Assembly: GCF_000143415.4 (NCBI RefSeq)
Contig: NW_003314338.1
Span: forward strand, 298,245 to 362,244
Reading direction: 5' to 3'
DNA length: 64,000 nt
From: Selaginella moellendorffii
Taxonomy: Eukaryota; Streptophyta; Lycopodiopsida; Selaginellales; Selaginellaceae
Position 1 is the stretch's first letter, and each line of letters starts with the position of its first letter. Both the position numbers and the translations under genes were made by a program. The notes beneath the pieces are model-generated. The model ran no database searches. It was not told where the DNA came from and saw only the letters and a list, made by a program, of their open reading frames with translations. Positions 10,458 through 20,846 of this stretch are shown here, in pieces.

Positions 10458-11560
10458 TCGGGACCGAGACCGAGACCGAGGCCGAGGCCGAGACCAAGCC
10501 CGAGCCCGAGTCCGAGTCCGAATCCGAATCCGAGTCCGAGTCCGAGTCCGAGTCCGGAGCCTGAGAGGGTGAAAGCCCAAAGCGTTCGTCTCCCAGACCC
10601 TGGGGGGTTTGGTGAGCTCCAAAAGTATAGTAGGGGGAGGACTGCAGTGGAGCCAGTTTGGCCAGGAAAGGCCAGTTTGGCCCAGGAAGGCCAGACCCAG
10701 TGTTGGGTGATGAACTGACCACTGGGAAGTCCAAGACTAGAGTCAATACGGACCGACAAGCGGGGTAGCTTGGTGAAGTGTTCAAGAGCCAACTCTATTT
10801 CCCCCGGGAGATCGACTGGCTGATGCTCCCAGTCCAAGTGTGGGTGGCACTACCTACTTGGATACCAGGCGTGGCTCAACGGAACCTCGCTCTAAGCCCA
10901 TGGCTAGAGCACCTAAAGGCGATAGGTGGGGAGAGTACCCAGGTGGCTCGCGTAAGGCCACGGTGTTCCGAAATGTCGTCCCAAAGGCCCAGACTGTGGA
11001 AAGGAAGAGGAGCAGTCCTCTGGGGTAGTGACCAAGGACACAGTCGTGTGGTGAGGAAGTCCCAGAGGACTGTGGGACTTAGTGGTCGGGCCTGTGGGCC
11101 TCGATCCAGTGGCAGTGTTGGCAAACACGGCCAGGGGCAGAAAGGGACTTGGTAGGAATTGACAAAGGGACTTTGGGGAAGGCGATTCCCCAGGTCTGTG
11201 GGCATCCTAAGGATGCTAAGGAGTGGATCTAGGATGACCCCTCGTAGACAGATGGCCCAGTCTTGGAGAGACGGGATGGTGATGCAAGTGGTATTGGACC
11301 ATTTGCGCAGCAAAGGTGAATGGGCATGGCCTTAGCGTAACGGGCCGAGATGTCAGTGGTACCTTTGGGTGTCGGTCATGGGATCGGACACGTGGAGCAC
11401 TTGGACCAAGTGCAAAGGTTGAGTGGCATGGATGCCATTCTCGGGGCTAGCAAGCCCCAAGTCCTGAATGGGACTTATGGAGGTTGTGAATGAGACTCCT
11501 CCAAGTGGTCGGAGGTGTGGTTAAGTGACTAAAGTAGAATGGAAAAATTAGTCGCTTACA
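10122..11560 (+). repeat. LARD-1 left LTR
   Basis: The LTR runs from TGTGAGACAC to GTCGCTTACA and is 1439 bp long. Its minisatellite occupies only about 10322-10557. Right after the leader it reads AAGGGACCCGAGATGG, lacking the AAAAGGACCAACACATGAC block found in the right LTR of the same element. Confidence 0.9.
10322..10557 (+). repeat. GAG-based minisatellite in the LARD-1 left LTR
   Basis: The array consists of 6- and 12-base units: first GAGATGGACCC and GAGATGGAGTCC, then GAGACCGGGACC and GAGACCGAGACC, then GAGTCCGAGTCC. All reduce to a GAGNCC-type hexamer. Several frames on both strands are free of stops because the unit contains none, which creates false open frames such as those encoding Arg-Asp, Ser-Val or Glu-Ser repeats. 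Confidence 0.9.
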
Positions 11561-11563
11561 ATT

Positions 11564-11575
11564 TGGTATCGGAGC
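11564..11575 (+). promoter_or_regulatory. LARD-1 primer-binding site (initiator Met tRNA type)
   Basis: TGGTATCGGAGC lies three bases inside the left LTR. It differs by one base from TGGTATCAGAGC, the plant consensus complementary to the 3' end of initiator methionine tRNA. This is where minus-strand cDNA synthesis would be primed. Confidence 0.85.
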
Positions 11576-14500
11576 TGTTCCTTAGTCCGACTTTTATTGG
11601 TGCTCAAGTATATCACCACTAGTGTTGGCATCGGAAGGTCCGAGGAGTGGGCCTATCCTTGAGGAGTAGCAAGTCTGGAAGACATGGCTCTCCATTACAG
11701 TTCATTTGTGAACTTGTAGACGAGGTGGTGGATAGAAAAGAGCCAATAATGGAACGACTTTGGGATCTTGGGAACAGTGCAAGGTTTTCCTCATTGAGTT
11801 GAGGATGTGATCCGGATGAGCATTTGTCTCAGCAAATTGGCTTAGGTTGTTTTGGTAAACAACTAAAGTTGGGATCACGGGAACGATAGAGACTCCAAAA
11901 CAATAAAGGAGTCACAAGATTATCCTCATATAGTTGAGGTTGGTGCTCATGAATGTGAGACAAAAGGTAATGACCGTGGAAGGTCAAATACGGAAGAGGA
12001 CTCAAGTCCTTGAAATGGTGGCCGGGCCTACCTCTAATAAATGCTGGAACAACCCAAGGGGTTGGGGGTGTATTAAGTGGATGAGTTGGTATTCTCATCA
12101 CATGGACAATTAGTCCTAAGGGGCAAAGGTTGCCCCCAGAGAACAAAATCAAGTGTCGGAGTAACACTTGTGAAAATAGTCCTTTTGACTAGGACCGGAA
12201 TGCAAGATGTGTATTCCAGTGAGCTAGTGCCTCACAAGTAGGACCTTACGGGTCGGTGGATTAACCAAGTCCAAAACTGCTAGACGACTCAAGTAGAGTC
12301 CTAAAAAGGACTGAATGAAGCATTTGGACTGAGGTGCGTTGTACCCCACAAAGGATGGGGGGGGATCATAGGATCCAAGGATGAGAACAGAGAGTATCTC
12401 ATCGATGGCAAAATGTGCCATGCTAAAGTTATGGGAGAGGTGTTCCCAGAAGAAAACAACTTTGACATAAAGTTGTGTGTGACCTCTATGGGGCAATGCT
12501 AACAGATGGTTGGCATGAGAAAGAGCGGTGTTGGTCTTGGCAAAGACTTAGACACGAAGGGAAATGTCATAGAGGTAGGCTCGTGGAGCCGATGGTGTGG
12601 AGACACCAAATGTGCTAAGGTGTGATACCTTGAGGCTATGTTGGTGGGTTCATGTGAACCCCTTGCCAAAGGAATCCCAATGGAAATGGGAATGGCATAG
12701 CCTAAGCTGCAGAGCATGCAGTTGGAGTGTGGTGACCCAGATAGTGATGGAGGTGTGAAAGCACCAAGCAATGAGTTGTAGGACTTGACAACTATGAGGC
12801 AACTAAGCAAGAGGTGCAAAATAACTGATTAAACGGGTAGAAGGTAGCTACCCAAGACTTCTAGTATAGGGAAGTCGAATATACCCTTACGGGGGATAAG
12901 TTTCTTATGTTGCGATATAGTAAGTCAATGTCATAAAAGGAAATACTCATTGTCAAGAAAGCCATCATTGGGACACCCGAACACTCTAGAACACCAGAAG
13001 GTGGTGTTTGATATCGCGAGGGCAATGGATAAAGCCCAAGGGACTAAGTCCCTAGCGAATGATGGATAGAAGGTGCTATCCAAATGTCCAAGGTTGCGAA
13101 GACAGGAGAGGACTGTCTACCCAAGTTGGACAAAGCCAAAAATGGAATTTTGGCAAGGCTAGTGATGGGCATGTAAAGGCCCATAAGCAACAATGTAACC
13201 CCAGTGTGTGGGATTATAAGGTGAGCATACCCGGATTGAGGAACCACTCCCTGGGCTATTGGGTAGGTTCATCCCTAAGAATACTTGCTAAGGCATGATA
13301 GAAAGTGCAAAGCTATCCTCCTGGTCTGGAGGAGAATGACCGAAGGAAAGGTGTGAAGCCAAAGGCAAGTAGTGTTGGGATGGAACTGAACCATAGAAAT
13401 CAAAGGGCATATCCAACAGTGGTTATGAAAGTTGGGAGTGGAGAATCAAGAGGGTGCTCGAGGATGTTGTTGCTAGCAACCGTGATGCCATGGAGAGTCT
13501 AAAATATGGAATTGTCCATGTTAGACTATATGGCAACTATAAAGCTTGCGAAAGGGGAGGCCTTAGCAAGCTGAGGGACAGAGTTCCTTCAAAGTTCCCA
13601 AAGACGATTCTAGGTAGCGTAGTACCTAGAAAGGCCAAGTGTAAATGGTTCATGGAACGCGCGAAATTAGAGTGGTGCAGCAGAAGCGTGGTCTTGAAGC
13701 TTGCCATGAGGCAAGGTTATCAAGGTTAGGGAAGTAGTTCCCGAGTGTTCAAAGAGAGGGCTTTGAACGAAAGTCGATGGTCAAGGACTTTCACGCTTAC
13801 GCAGGAACCATGTTACAATGGTCGGAGGACTTGCCAAGTGAGATTGGCACGTCGGGGGAACAAAGACCCTAGTTGAAGGTGATAACTTCAAAAAGGGTGG
13901 GCCAGGGAGCCGAGCATGGAGGAGTCCATGCATGATCACAGACATCTAAGTTGCTATAAACCCTTGGCCGTAAGGGCTGGCTTGGGTGTACCGCCAAGTG
14001 TGGGGGATGCCCCCGGGGTTGTAGTCAACAACTTGGAGGTCTAGAAGACCAAGTACCTCTTGGCAACTCTGTTAAGGTGCCAAGGTGAGATCACTAGGTG
14101 ATCTTATGGCCAGATAAAAACAAGGTCCTTGGTTGGCTAAGGAATGAAGTTCCTGGTTCAAAATGTTGAAATTGAACTATTTAAGGTGGTGTGGCTTGGT
14201 TGTGATGACCAAGTGGGAAGAGCACCGAAGGGAAATAAACTATGTCCGTGAGATGGCATAGTGAGTCCGAGGAAAGTAGTCTCTATAAAAGACCCATGGG
14301 AGGGTCACGAAGTTGGGCCGTGGATAGAGCCCATAGCAGAAGATGCTAAAGAGACGTACTAGGGGTGAACATCCTCCGGACTTGGCAAAGAAGAGTCTTT
14401 GCTATGGAACCGAAACAATACCTCAAGGAGGGAGGTAGAGATTCGATGTTGCTTGGTGCAACAATCAACGGATAGGAGCAAAAGATGAGTGGCTAAGATA

Positions 14501-15218
14501 GGGCCGTGGAATCCCTTGGGGGGAATCCAAGTGACAAAGTTAGGCGAGGAACACTAATGTGTTGGACGCTAACAAGTTGCGGGAAAGGAAGTGTGTTTCC
14601 AAGGAGGGATTCCGAAATGCTCCGGTTTGGCGAAAGTGGAAGCTCCAAGGGAGGGAGCGGTAAGGTAGCCAAATGATAGGGCCATGAACAGCCCTAACAC
14701 AAAGTATGATAACTGAAACTTTGGCACGAAATAGAAGAGAGGATGATGGTGCCCTCGAGTAAAGAACTTCCTAGGATGGGAAGTGGAGTTGCACAAAAGG
14801 TGCAAGGCAAGGTGTCGGAGACACCCAGGAAATTGACTCCAAGAAGTCAAAATTCAAAGTTCCAAAGTGCAAAGGTTATATCGATGGAAATTGAGACTAC
14901 TCGAGAAGGAGTAGTGGGATTGACTTAGATAAGGGTCTCTAAGAGGTTTAGCGAGAACTAAACCAATAAAAGGATGAACCATTACATGTGGTCCAATCAG
15001 TCCCTAAGTTGGAGAGACTACCCTCCTTAGAGGATATGCAAAAGGCATGGTGAGCCTTCAATGTCCAACCATTGGCGAATATGGAGAAGGCATGGTGAGC
15101 CTTCAATGTCGCACCATTGACAAATATTGGCTACGCGCCAAGGATGGAAATGGTAACACATGCGGGTGTTACTTTATAAAATGGTTCACCGTTCGATGAG
15201 GACATCGAACTTCGTCTA
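11576..15218 (+). mobile_element. LARD-1 internal region, non-coding
   Basis: About 3.6 kb is highly similar to the interior of LARD-2, with no frame longer than about 112 codons and no recognisable protein motif on either strand. Compared with LARD-2 it lacks about 0.4 kb at about 13945 (ATCACAGACAT joined to CTAAGTTGCTATAAACCC), which removes the doubled B-box-like motif. The conservation of such DNA in two copies reflects recent amplification rather than proven function. Confidence 0.85.
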
Positions 15219-15231
15219 TGGGTGGTGGAGT
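15219..15231 (+). promoter_or_regulatory. LARD-1 polypurine-like tract
   Basis: GGGTGGTGGAGT lies directly before the right LTR and is the expected plus-strand primer position. It is purine-rich but interrupted by T, so a weak match. LARD-2 has the same sequence at the same place (24872-24883). Confidence 0.55.
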
Positions 15232-16987
15232 TGTGAGACACAAAATCCCTAGGCCCCAAAGTGGAGCCGGAAGGGCGCCACATGGTAGTGGCCGAAGCGA
15301 GAGCCAAACGAGCGTAACACGTTTGGACCAAAAGCTCCGACTTGAAAAGTCAAGAGCGGGAGTGGAACTCCCAACGAAGTGCTCGAGGAACGAGCACGAA
15401 GCGAGCAAAAGGCGAGGCTCCAAAAAGGGACCCAAAAGGACCAACACATGACACGTGGGAGTGTCCGAGATGGAGTCCAAAGTGGAGTCCGAGGTGGACC
15501 CGAGTTGGAGTCCGAAGTGGAGTCCGAGATGGACCCGAGATGGACCCGAAATGGAGTCCGAGATGGAGTCCGAGATGGACCCGAGATGGACCTGAGATGG
15601 ACCCGAGATGGAGTCCGAGATGGAGTCCGAGATGGACCCGAGATGGAGTCCGAGATGGACCCGAGATGGACCCGAAATGGAGTCCGAGATGGAGTCCGAG
15701 ATGGACCCGAAATGGAGTCCGAGATGGAGCCCGAGATGGAGTCCGAGATGGAGTCCGAGATGGACCCGAGATGGACCCGAGATGGAGTCCGAGATGGAGT
15801 CCGAGATGGAGTCCGAGATGGAGTCCAAAGTCGAGACCGAGACCGGGACCGAGACCGAGACCGAGACCGAGATCGGGACCGAGACCGAGACCGAGGCCGA
15901 GGCCGAGACCAAGCCTGAGCCCGAGTCCGAGTCCGAATCCGAATCCGAGTCCGAGTCCGAGTCCGAGTCTGAGTCCGAGTCCGGAGCCTGAGAGGGTGAA
16001 AGCCCAAAGCGTTCGTCTCCCAGACCCTGGGGGGTTTGGTGAGCTCCAAAAGTATAGTAGGGGGAGGACTGCAGTGGAGCCAGTTTGGCCAGGAAAGGCC
16101 AGTTTGGCCCAGGAAGGCCAGACCCAGTGTTGGGTGATGAACTGACCACTGGGAAGTCCAAGACTAGAGTCAATACGGACCGACAAGCGGGGTAGCTTGG
16201 TGAAGTGTTCAAGAGCCGGCTCTAGTTCCCCCGGGAGATCGACTGGCCGATGCTCCCAGTCCAAGTGTGGGTGGCACTACCTACTTGGATACCAGGCGTG
16301 GCTCAACGGAACCTCGCTCTAAGCCCATGGCTAGAGCACCTAAAGGCGATAGGTGGGGAGAGTACCCAGGTGGCTCGCGTAAGGCCACGGTGTTCCGAAA
16401 TGTCGTCCCAAAGGCCCAGACTGTGGAAAGGAAGAGGAGCAGTCCTCTGGGGTAGTGACCAAGGACACAGTCGTGTGGTGAGGAAGTCCCAGAGGACCGT
16501 GGGACTTAGTGGTCGGGCCTGTGGGCCTCGATCCAGTGGCAGTGTTGGCAAACACGGCCAGGGGCAGAAAGGGACTTGGTAGGAACTGACAAAGGGACTT
16601 TGGGGAAGGCAATTCCCCAGGTCTGTGGGCATCCTAAGGATGCTAAGGAGTGGATCTAGGATGACCCCTCATAGACAGATGGCCCAGTCTTGGAGAGACG
16701 GGATGGTGATGCAAGTGGTATTGGACCATTTGCGCAGCAAAGGTGAATGGGCATGGCCTTAGCGTAACGGGCCGAGATGTCAGTGGTACCTTTGGGTGTC
16801 GGTCATGGGATTAGACACATGGAGCACTTGGACCAAGTGCAAAGGTTGAGTGGCATGGATGCCATTCTCGGGGCTAGCAAGCCCCAAGTCCTGAATGGGA
16901 CTTATGGAGGTTGTGAATGAGACTCCTCCAAGTGGTCGGAGGTGTGGTTAAGTGACTAAAGTAGAATGGAAAAATTAATCGCTTACA
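15232..16987 (+). repeat. LARD-1 right LTR
   Basis: This LTR is 1756 bp, about 317 bp longer than its left partner. The excess is mainly the bigger minisatellite at about 15463-15987 and a leader block AAAAGGACCAACACATGAC that the left LTR lacks. After the minisatellite the two LTRs are nearly identical. Confidence 0.9.
15463..15987 (+). repeat. Expanded minisatellite in the LARD-1 right LTR
   Basis: This array has the same units as the left LTR but is more than twice as long (about 525 versus 236 bp). The extra length is in the GAGATGGAGTCC/GAGATGGACCC part. Long open frames on both strands here (up to 347 codons at 15169-16212, minus) come from the stop-free unit. Confidence 0.9.
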
Positions 16988-16992
16988 CCCTT
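16988..16992. repeat. Target-site duplication of LARD-1, right copy
   Basis: CCCTT follows the terminal CA of the right LTR and equals 10117-10121. Confidence 0.9.
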
Positions 16993-17272
16993 AACCTGTA
17001 TTAGTACTCAGACTCGGTCTTAGACTCGATCTGGGACTCGATCTTGAACCCGACTTCAGACTCGATCTCGGACTTGACCTCAGACTCAATCTCGGACCCA
17101 ATTTCAGATCTCAGACTCTGTCTCGAACTCGGTCTTGGACTCGATCCCGGACTCTATCTTGAACTCAGTGTTAGAGTCGGTCTTGGACTCGATCTCAGAC
17201 TCAGTCCCATCCGATGAACCCTTTGTCATTTTGGTCATGCTTTCGGGGATCCTTTAGCCTACGACACCTTGA
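16993..17272 (-). repeat. REP-B repeat, left arm, inner part
   Basis: This continues REP-B across LARD-1. The rejoined phrase CTTTCACCCTT-AACCTGTATTAGTACT matches the reverse complement of about 19000-19030. It holds an irregular GACTCGATCTCGGACTTG minisatellite and ends (17216-17272) in a 57-bp segment that recurs inverted at 18747-18803, marking the centre of the palindrome. Confidence 0.75.
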
Positions 17273-18400
17273 GGAGTTGGTTCTTTACACATCTCCCCTG
17301 TCACTGAACGGAAAGGAGCTCAAGGAACTCCAACACCAACTTGAAGAATCAATTGATAAAGGGTATATTTGGTTGAGCAACTCGTCATATGGTCTCCAAT
17401 GTTTTCATAAAGAAGAAAAATGGATCTATACATATATATATAAACTAATAGTTGCTCAACAAATATACATAGAAGATAAAGTATGCTTTACCAAGAATTG
17501 AGGACCTATTTAATAGTTCCACATTTTCCTTTCCAACTCATACTTCTTATGGTCCCTTTTTCTAGTGGGGACTTGACTTCATCGGCCCAATTAGTCCACT
17601 AAGCTCAAAAGGACAGTAATATATAATTGTGGCAATAGACTACTTCATAAAAAAGGTCAATGCCATCTCTCTGAGAAAGGAAGATCAACAGTTTACAATA
17701 AAGTTTGTCTTTGAGTACACAATTTGCAGATTTGGAGTTTCTATTGTTCTAATTTCCGATCGTGGAAGTGGCTTCCTTGGACATGTGATGCAACATCTTT
17801 TCCACCAGCTGTAGATCAAGCATGTGAAGAGCAGCACCTACTATCCTAAATGCAATGGCTAGGCAAAGTCCAAGAAGATAATGAAAACCATCATCTCAAA
17901 GCTTGTGGAGGTGTTGGCACGAGCACTTAGTTACAGCATTGTGGGTGTTTTCCATGTCCTTCAAGATGTCCATTTCTGCAAATCCATTCTCTCTCATCTA
18001 TGGGATAGAGGCCATGCTTCTAGTGGAGATCTAGGTGCCATCCCTTTCACTTTCACTTCGATACATAACAGATATGCAACTTTGTGACAAGGACAAGCTT
18101 CATGTGCGTCATTTGGAGGTTCTTGCCTTGGAAGAACAACAAATAGCCACAACTCAACATCTCCTTCCAAGTAAGTAGAAGATGAAGCTGGTCATTGATC
18201 ACTTGTAGTCAATTGAACTATTCAAGAATGGTAATCTTGTCCTGCTCAAGGAGTTCATGCCAATTTCAAAGTTCTCTCCTTGCTAAACCGGCCCTTACTT
18301 TGTCTAGTGATATGTTGGAGGTGGAACATATGTGCTAGCAAACACTGAGAGATGTGAGAGCACACACTCACAACCACTCTCATGTCAAACACTTCATCTG
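17273..18400 (+). pseudogene. pol: Decayed Ty3/gypsy pol fragment (non-chromovirus type)
   Basis: An RT N-terminal piece is visible near 17310-17400 (ELKELQHQLEESIDKGYI, as in the start of gypsy RT). After a large deletion, an integrase core starts at about 17570 (LDFIGPI, then VAIDYF, then LISDRGSGF near 17755, then STYYPKCNG near 17840). The residue after NG that should begin the GQAE motif is a stop, and the Glu is replaced by Lys. An integrase C-terminal segment (TGPYFV, GGGTYVLANTE) lies near 18285-18350. The DFIGPI and STYYPQCNG-type wording resembles Athila/Tat-clade integrases. It is dead and lies between the two REP-B arms. Confidence 0.6.
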
Positions 18401-18746
18401 GTGAGGTGTTCCTCTTCTCTTCTTTTTCCTTTGTTTCCTTCTTTCACTTTCCTTTCACAGTTTCTTTTCTTACTTCCAAAGGGTGTTTCTCCACTAGATC
18501 ATGGCTCTTGCCTTGGATTTCATGATTAGGCTGCATTGCCATTTGTATACAAGTTCCTCACTTGGCTCAGGCTGTGTTCTTAGTTCTTTGGCCCTTCCCT
18601 CACCATTACTCTACCTCACATATTCCCCACACATATTCCATATCATCTACACTCACAAATCCATCATTGATTACTTCCAATAACATTTCCCACACTTCTA
18701 GATGTTTGTTTTACATCTTTCATTTTTTTGTAAGGAACAAACTCCC
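18401..18746. other. Pyrimidine-rich spacer, no gene
   Basis: T- and C-rich DNA follows the integrase remnant. It may be the 3' non-coding part of the gypsy fragment. No LTR boundary could be set and no exon is supported. Confidence 0.35.
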
Positions 18747-19064
18747 TAAGGTGTTGTAGGCTAAAGGATCCCTGAAACCATGACCAGAATGATAAAGAGT
18801 TTATCAAATAAGACCGAGATTGACTTTGAGACAGAGTTTGAGATCAAGTACAAGACTAACTTTGAGGCTAAGTTCAAGACCAAGTCTGAGATCCAAGATC
18901 GGGTCTGAGACCAAGTTCGAGATCAAGTCCAAGACTAAGTCTAAGATTGAGTCCTAGATGAGTCTGAGTTAAGTTTGAGACCCAATTTGAGATTGAGTCT
19001 AAATACTAATATAGGTCATAGGGTGAAAGCCCAAAGCAACCATCTTCTGGGGGAGGGGGAGTAA

Positions 19065-19106
19065 AGTATCCCTACTATACTTTTCTAAAAGTATAGTAGG
19101 GATACT
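19065..19106. repeat. Perfect 20-bp-arm palindrome
   Basis: The arms AGTATCCCTACTATACTTTT (19065-19084) and its exact reverse complement (19087-19106) are separated by CT. The right arm contains the AAAAGTATAGTAGGG module found in every LARD LTR. The other REP-B arm has only a single copy of this module, so the palindrome arose by a local inverted duplication. Confidence 0.95.
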
Positions 19107-19165
19107 AAGGTCTAAGAACAAGTGTTGAAGGAACTCTCAAGTGGTGCTTCTAAACCAACTTGAGG

Positions 19166-19170
19166 TTAGG
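19166..19170. repeat. Target-site duplication of LARD-2, left copy
   Basis: TTAGG precedes the TG of the left LTR and is repeated exactly at 26552-26556. Confidence 0.9.
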
Positions 19171-20831
19171 TGTGAGACACAAAATCCCTAGGCCCCAAAG
19201 TGGAGCCGGAAGGGCGCCACATGGTAGTGGCCGAAGCGAGAGCCAAACGAGCGTAACACGTTTGGACCAAAAGCTCCGACTTGAAAAGTCAAGAGCGGGA
19301 GTGGAACTCCCAACGAAGTGCTCGAGGAACGAGCACGAAGCGAGCAAAAGGCAAGGCTCCAAAAAGGGACCCGAGATGGACCCGAGATGGAGTCCGAGAT
19401 GGAGTCCGAGATGGAGTCCGAGGTGGACCCGAGATGGACCCGAGTTGGAGTCCAAACTGGAGTCCGAGATGGATCCGAGATGGAGTCCGAGATGGACCCG
19501 AGATGGAGTCCGAGATGGAGTCCGAGATGGAGTCCGAGATGGAGTCCGAGGTGGACCCGAGATGGACCCGAGTTGGAGTCCAAAGTGGAGTCCGAGATGG
19601 ACCCGAGATGGAGTCCGAGATGGAGTCCAAGATGGAGTCCGAGGTGGACCCGAGATGGACCCGAAATGGAGTCCGAGATGGACCCGAGATGGAGTCCGAG
19701 ATGGAGTCCGAGATGGAGTCCGAAGTGGACCCGAGATGGACCCGAAATGGAGTCCGAGATGGAGTCCGAGATGGACCCGAGATGGAGTCCGAGATGGAGT
19801 CCGAGATGGACCCGAGATGGACCCGAGATGGAGTCCGAGATGGAGTCTGAGATGGAGTTCGAGATGGAGTCCGAAGTCGAGACCGAGACCGGAACCGAGA
19901 CCGGGACCGAGACCGAGACCGAGACCGAGATCGGGACCGAGACCAAGGCCGAGGCCAAGACCGAGCCCGAGTCCGAGTCCGAATCCGAGTCCGAGTCCGA
20001 GTCCGAGTCCGAGTCCGAGTCCGAGTCCGAGTCCGGTAGCTTGGTGAAGTGTTCAAGAGCCTGCTCTAGTTCCCCCGGGAGATCAACTGGCCGATGCTCC
20101 CAGTCCAAGTGTGGGTGGCACTACCTACTTGGATACCAGGCGTGGCTCAACGGAACCTTGCTCTAAGCCCATGGCTAGAGCACCTAAAGGCAATAGGTGG
20201 GGAGAGTACCCAGGTGGCTCGCGTAAGGCCACGGTGTTCCGAAATGTCGTCCCAAAGGCCCAAACTGTGGAAAGGAAGAGGAGCAGTCCTCTGGGGTAGT
20301 GACCAAGGACACAGTCGTGTGGTGAGGAAGTCCCAGAGGACCGTGGGACTTAGTGGTCGGGCCTGTGGGCCTCGATCCAGTGGTAGTGTTGGCAAACACG
20401 GCCAGGGGCAGAAAGGGACTTGGTAGGAATTGACAAAGGGACTTTGGGGAAGGCGATTCCCCAGGTCTGTGGGCATCCTAAGGATGCTAAGGAGTGGATC
20501 TAGGATGACCCCTCGTAGACAGATGGCCCAGTCTTGGAGAGACGGGATGGTGATGCAAGTGGTATTGGACCATTTGCGCAGCAAAGGTGAATGGGCATGG
20601 CCTTAGCGTAACGGGCCGAGATGTCAGTGGTACCTTTGGGTGTCGGTCATGGGATCGGACACGTGGAGCACTTGGACCAAGTGCAAAGGTTGAGTGGCAT
20701 GGATGCCATTCTCGGGGCTAGCAAGCCCCAAGTCCTGAATGGGACTTATGGAGGTTGTGAATGAGACTCCTCCAAGTGGTCGGAGGTGTGGTTAAGTGAC
20801 TAAAGTAGAATGGAAAAATTAGTCGCTTACA
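19171..20831 (+). repeat. LARD-2 left LTR, with a deletion after the minisatellite
   Basis: The LTR is 1661 bp. Its minisatellite (about 19370-20036) is the longest of the four young LTRs. It then jumps from GAGTCCGG directly to TAGCTTGGTGAAGTG, skipping the GGTGAAAGCCCAAAG, TATAGTAGGG and CCAGTTTGGCC modules (about 200 bp) that the right LTR has (25553-25757). If U3/R signals lie there, this copy may be poorly transcribed. Confidence 0.88.
19370..20036 (+). repeat. Longest minisatellite of the young LARD LTRs
   Basis: Units are GAGATGGAGTCC, GAGATGGACCC, GAGGTGGACCC, then GAGACCGAGACC, then a pure GAGTCC run at 19971-20034. It is interspersed with higher-order blocks such as GGACCCGAGTTGGAGTCC at about 19437 and 19568, indicating duplication of larger segments as well as single-unit slippage. 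Confidence 0.9.
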
Positions 20832-20834
20832 ATT

Positions 20835-20846
20835 TGGTATCGGAGC
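20835..20846 (+). promoter_or_regulatory. LARD-2 primer-binding site
   Basis: TGGTATCGGAGC, identical to LARD-1, lies three bases after the LTR end. Confidence 0.85.

Larger units (their letters stand above)
10122..16987 (+). mobile_element. LARD-1: near-complete non-coding LTR retroelement
   Basis: This element is 6866 bp and runs from TGTGAGACACAAAAT to GCTTACA. It has left LTR 10122-11560, primer-binding site 11564-11575, internal DNA to 15218, purine-rich tract 15219-15231, and right LTR 15232-16987. A perfect 5-bp duplication flanks it. Outside the minisatellite the paired LTRs differ only by scattered substitutions (for example GATCGGACACGTGG versus GATTAGACACATGG), so the insertion is fairly recent. 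No gag, protease, reverse transcriptase or integrase frame exists, so it must borrow enzymes from another element. The long LTR plus long non-coding interior fits the LARD class. Confidence 0.92.
18747..19170 (+). repeat. REP-B repeat, right arm, inner part
   Basis: This is the inverted counterpart of 16993-17272. It shows a degenerate GAG-type minisatellite (about 18800-18990) and then GGGTGAAAGCCCAAAGCAAC and AAAAGTATAGTAGGG. These are the same modules in the same order as the LARD LTR, so REP-B appears to be a diverged relative of that LTR. LARD-2 interrupts it at 19170/26552. Confidence 0.7.

Noticed and set aside
15169-16212. Very long open frames on both strands over LARD arrays (up to 347 codons; Arg-Ser, Ser-Asp or Glu-Ser rich)
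   Set aside because: The repeat unit contains no stop codon in several frames, frames change sense at the array edges, lengths differ between paired LTRs, and the same happens in every array. These are not genes.
19370-20036. CRISPR-like or satellite array
   Set aside because: Units are 6-12 bp without unique spacers and always lie inside an LTR. This is a minisatellite.
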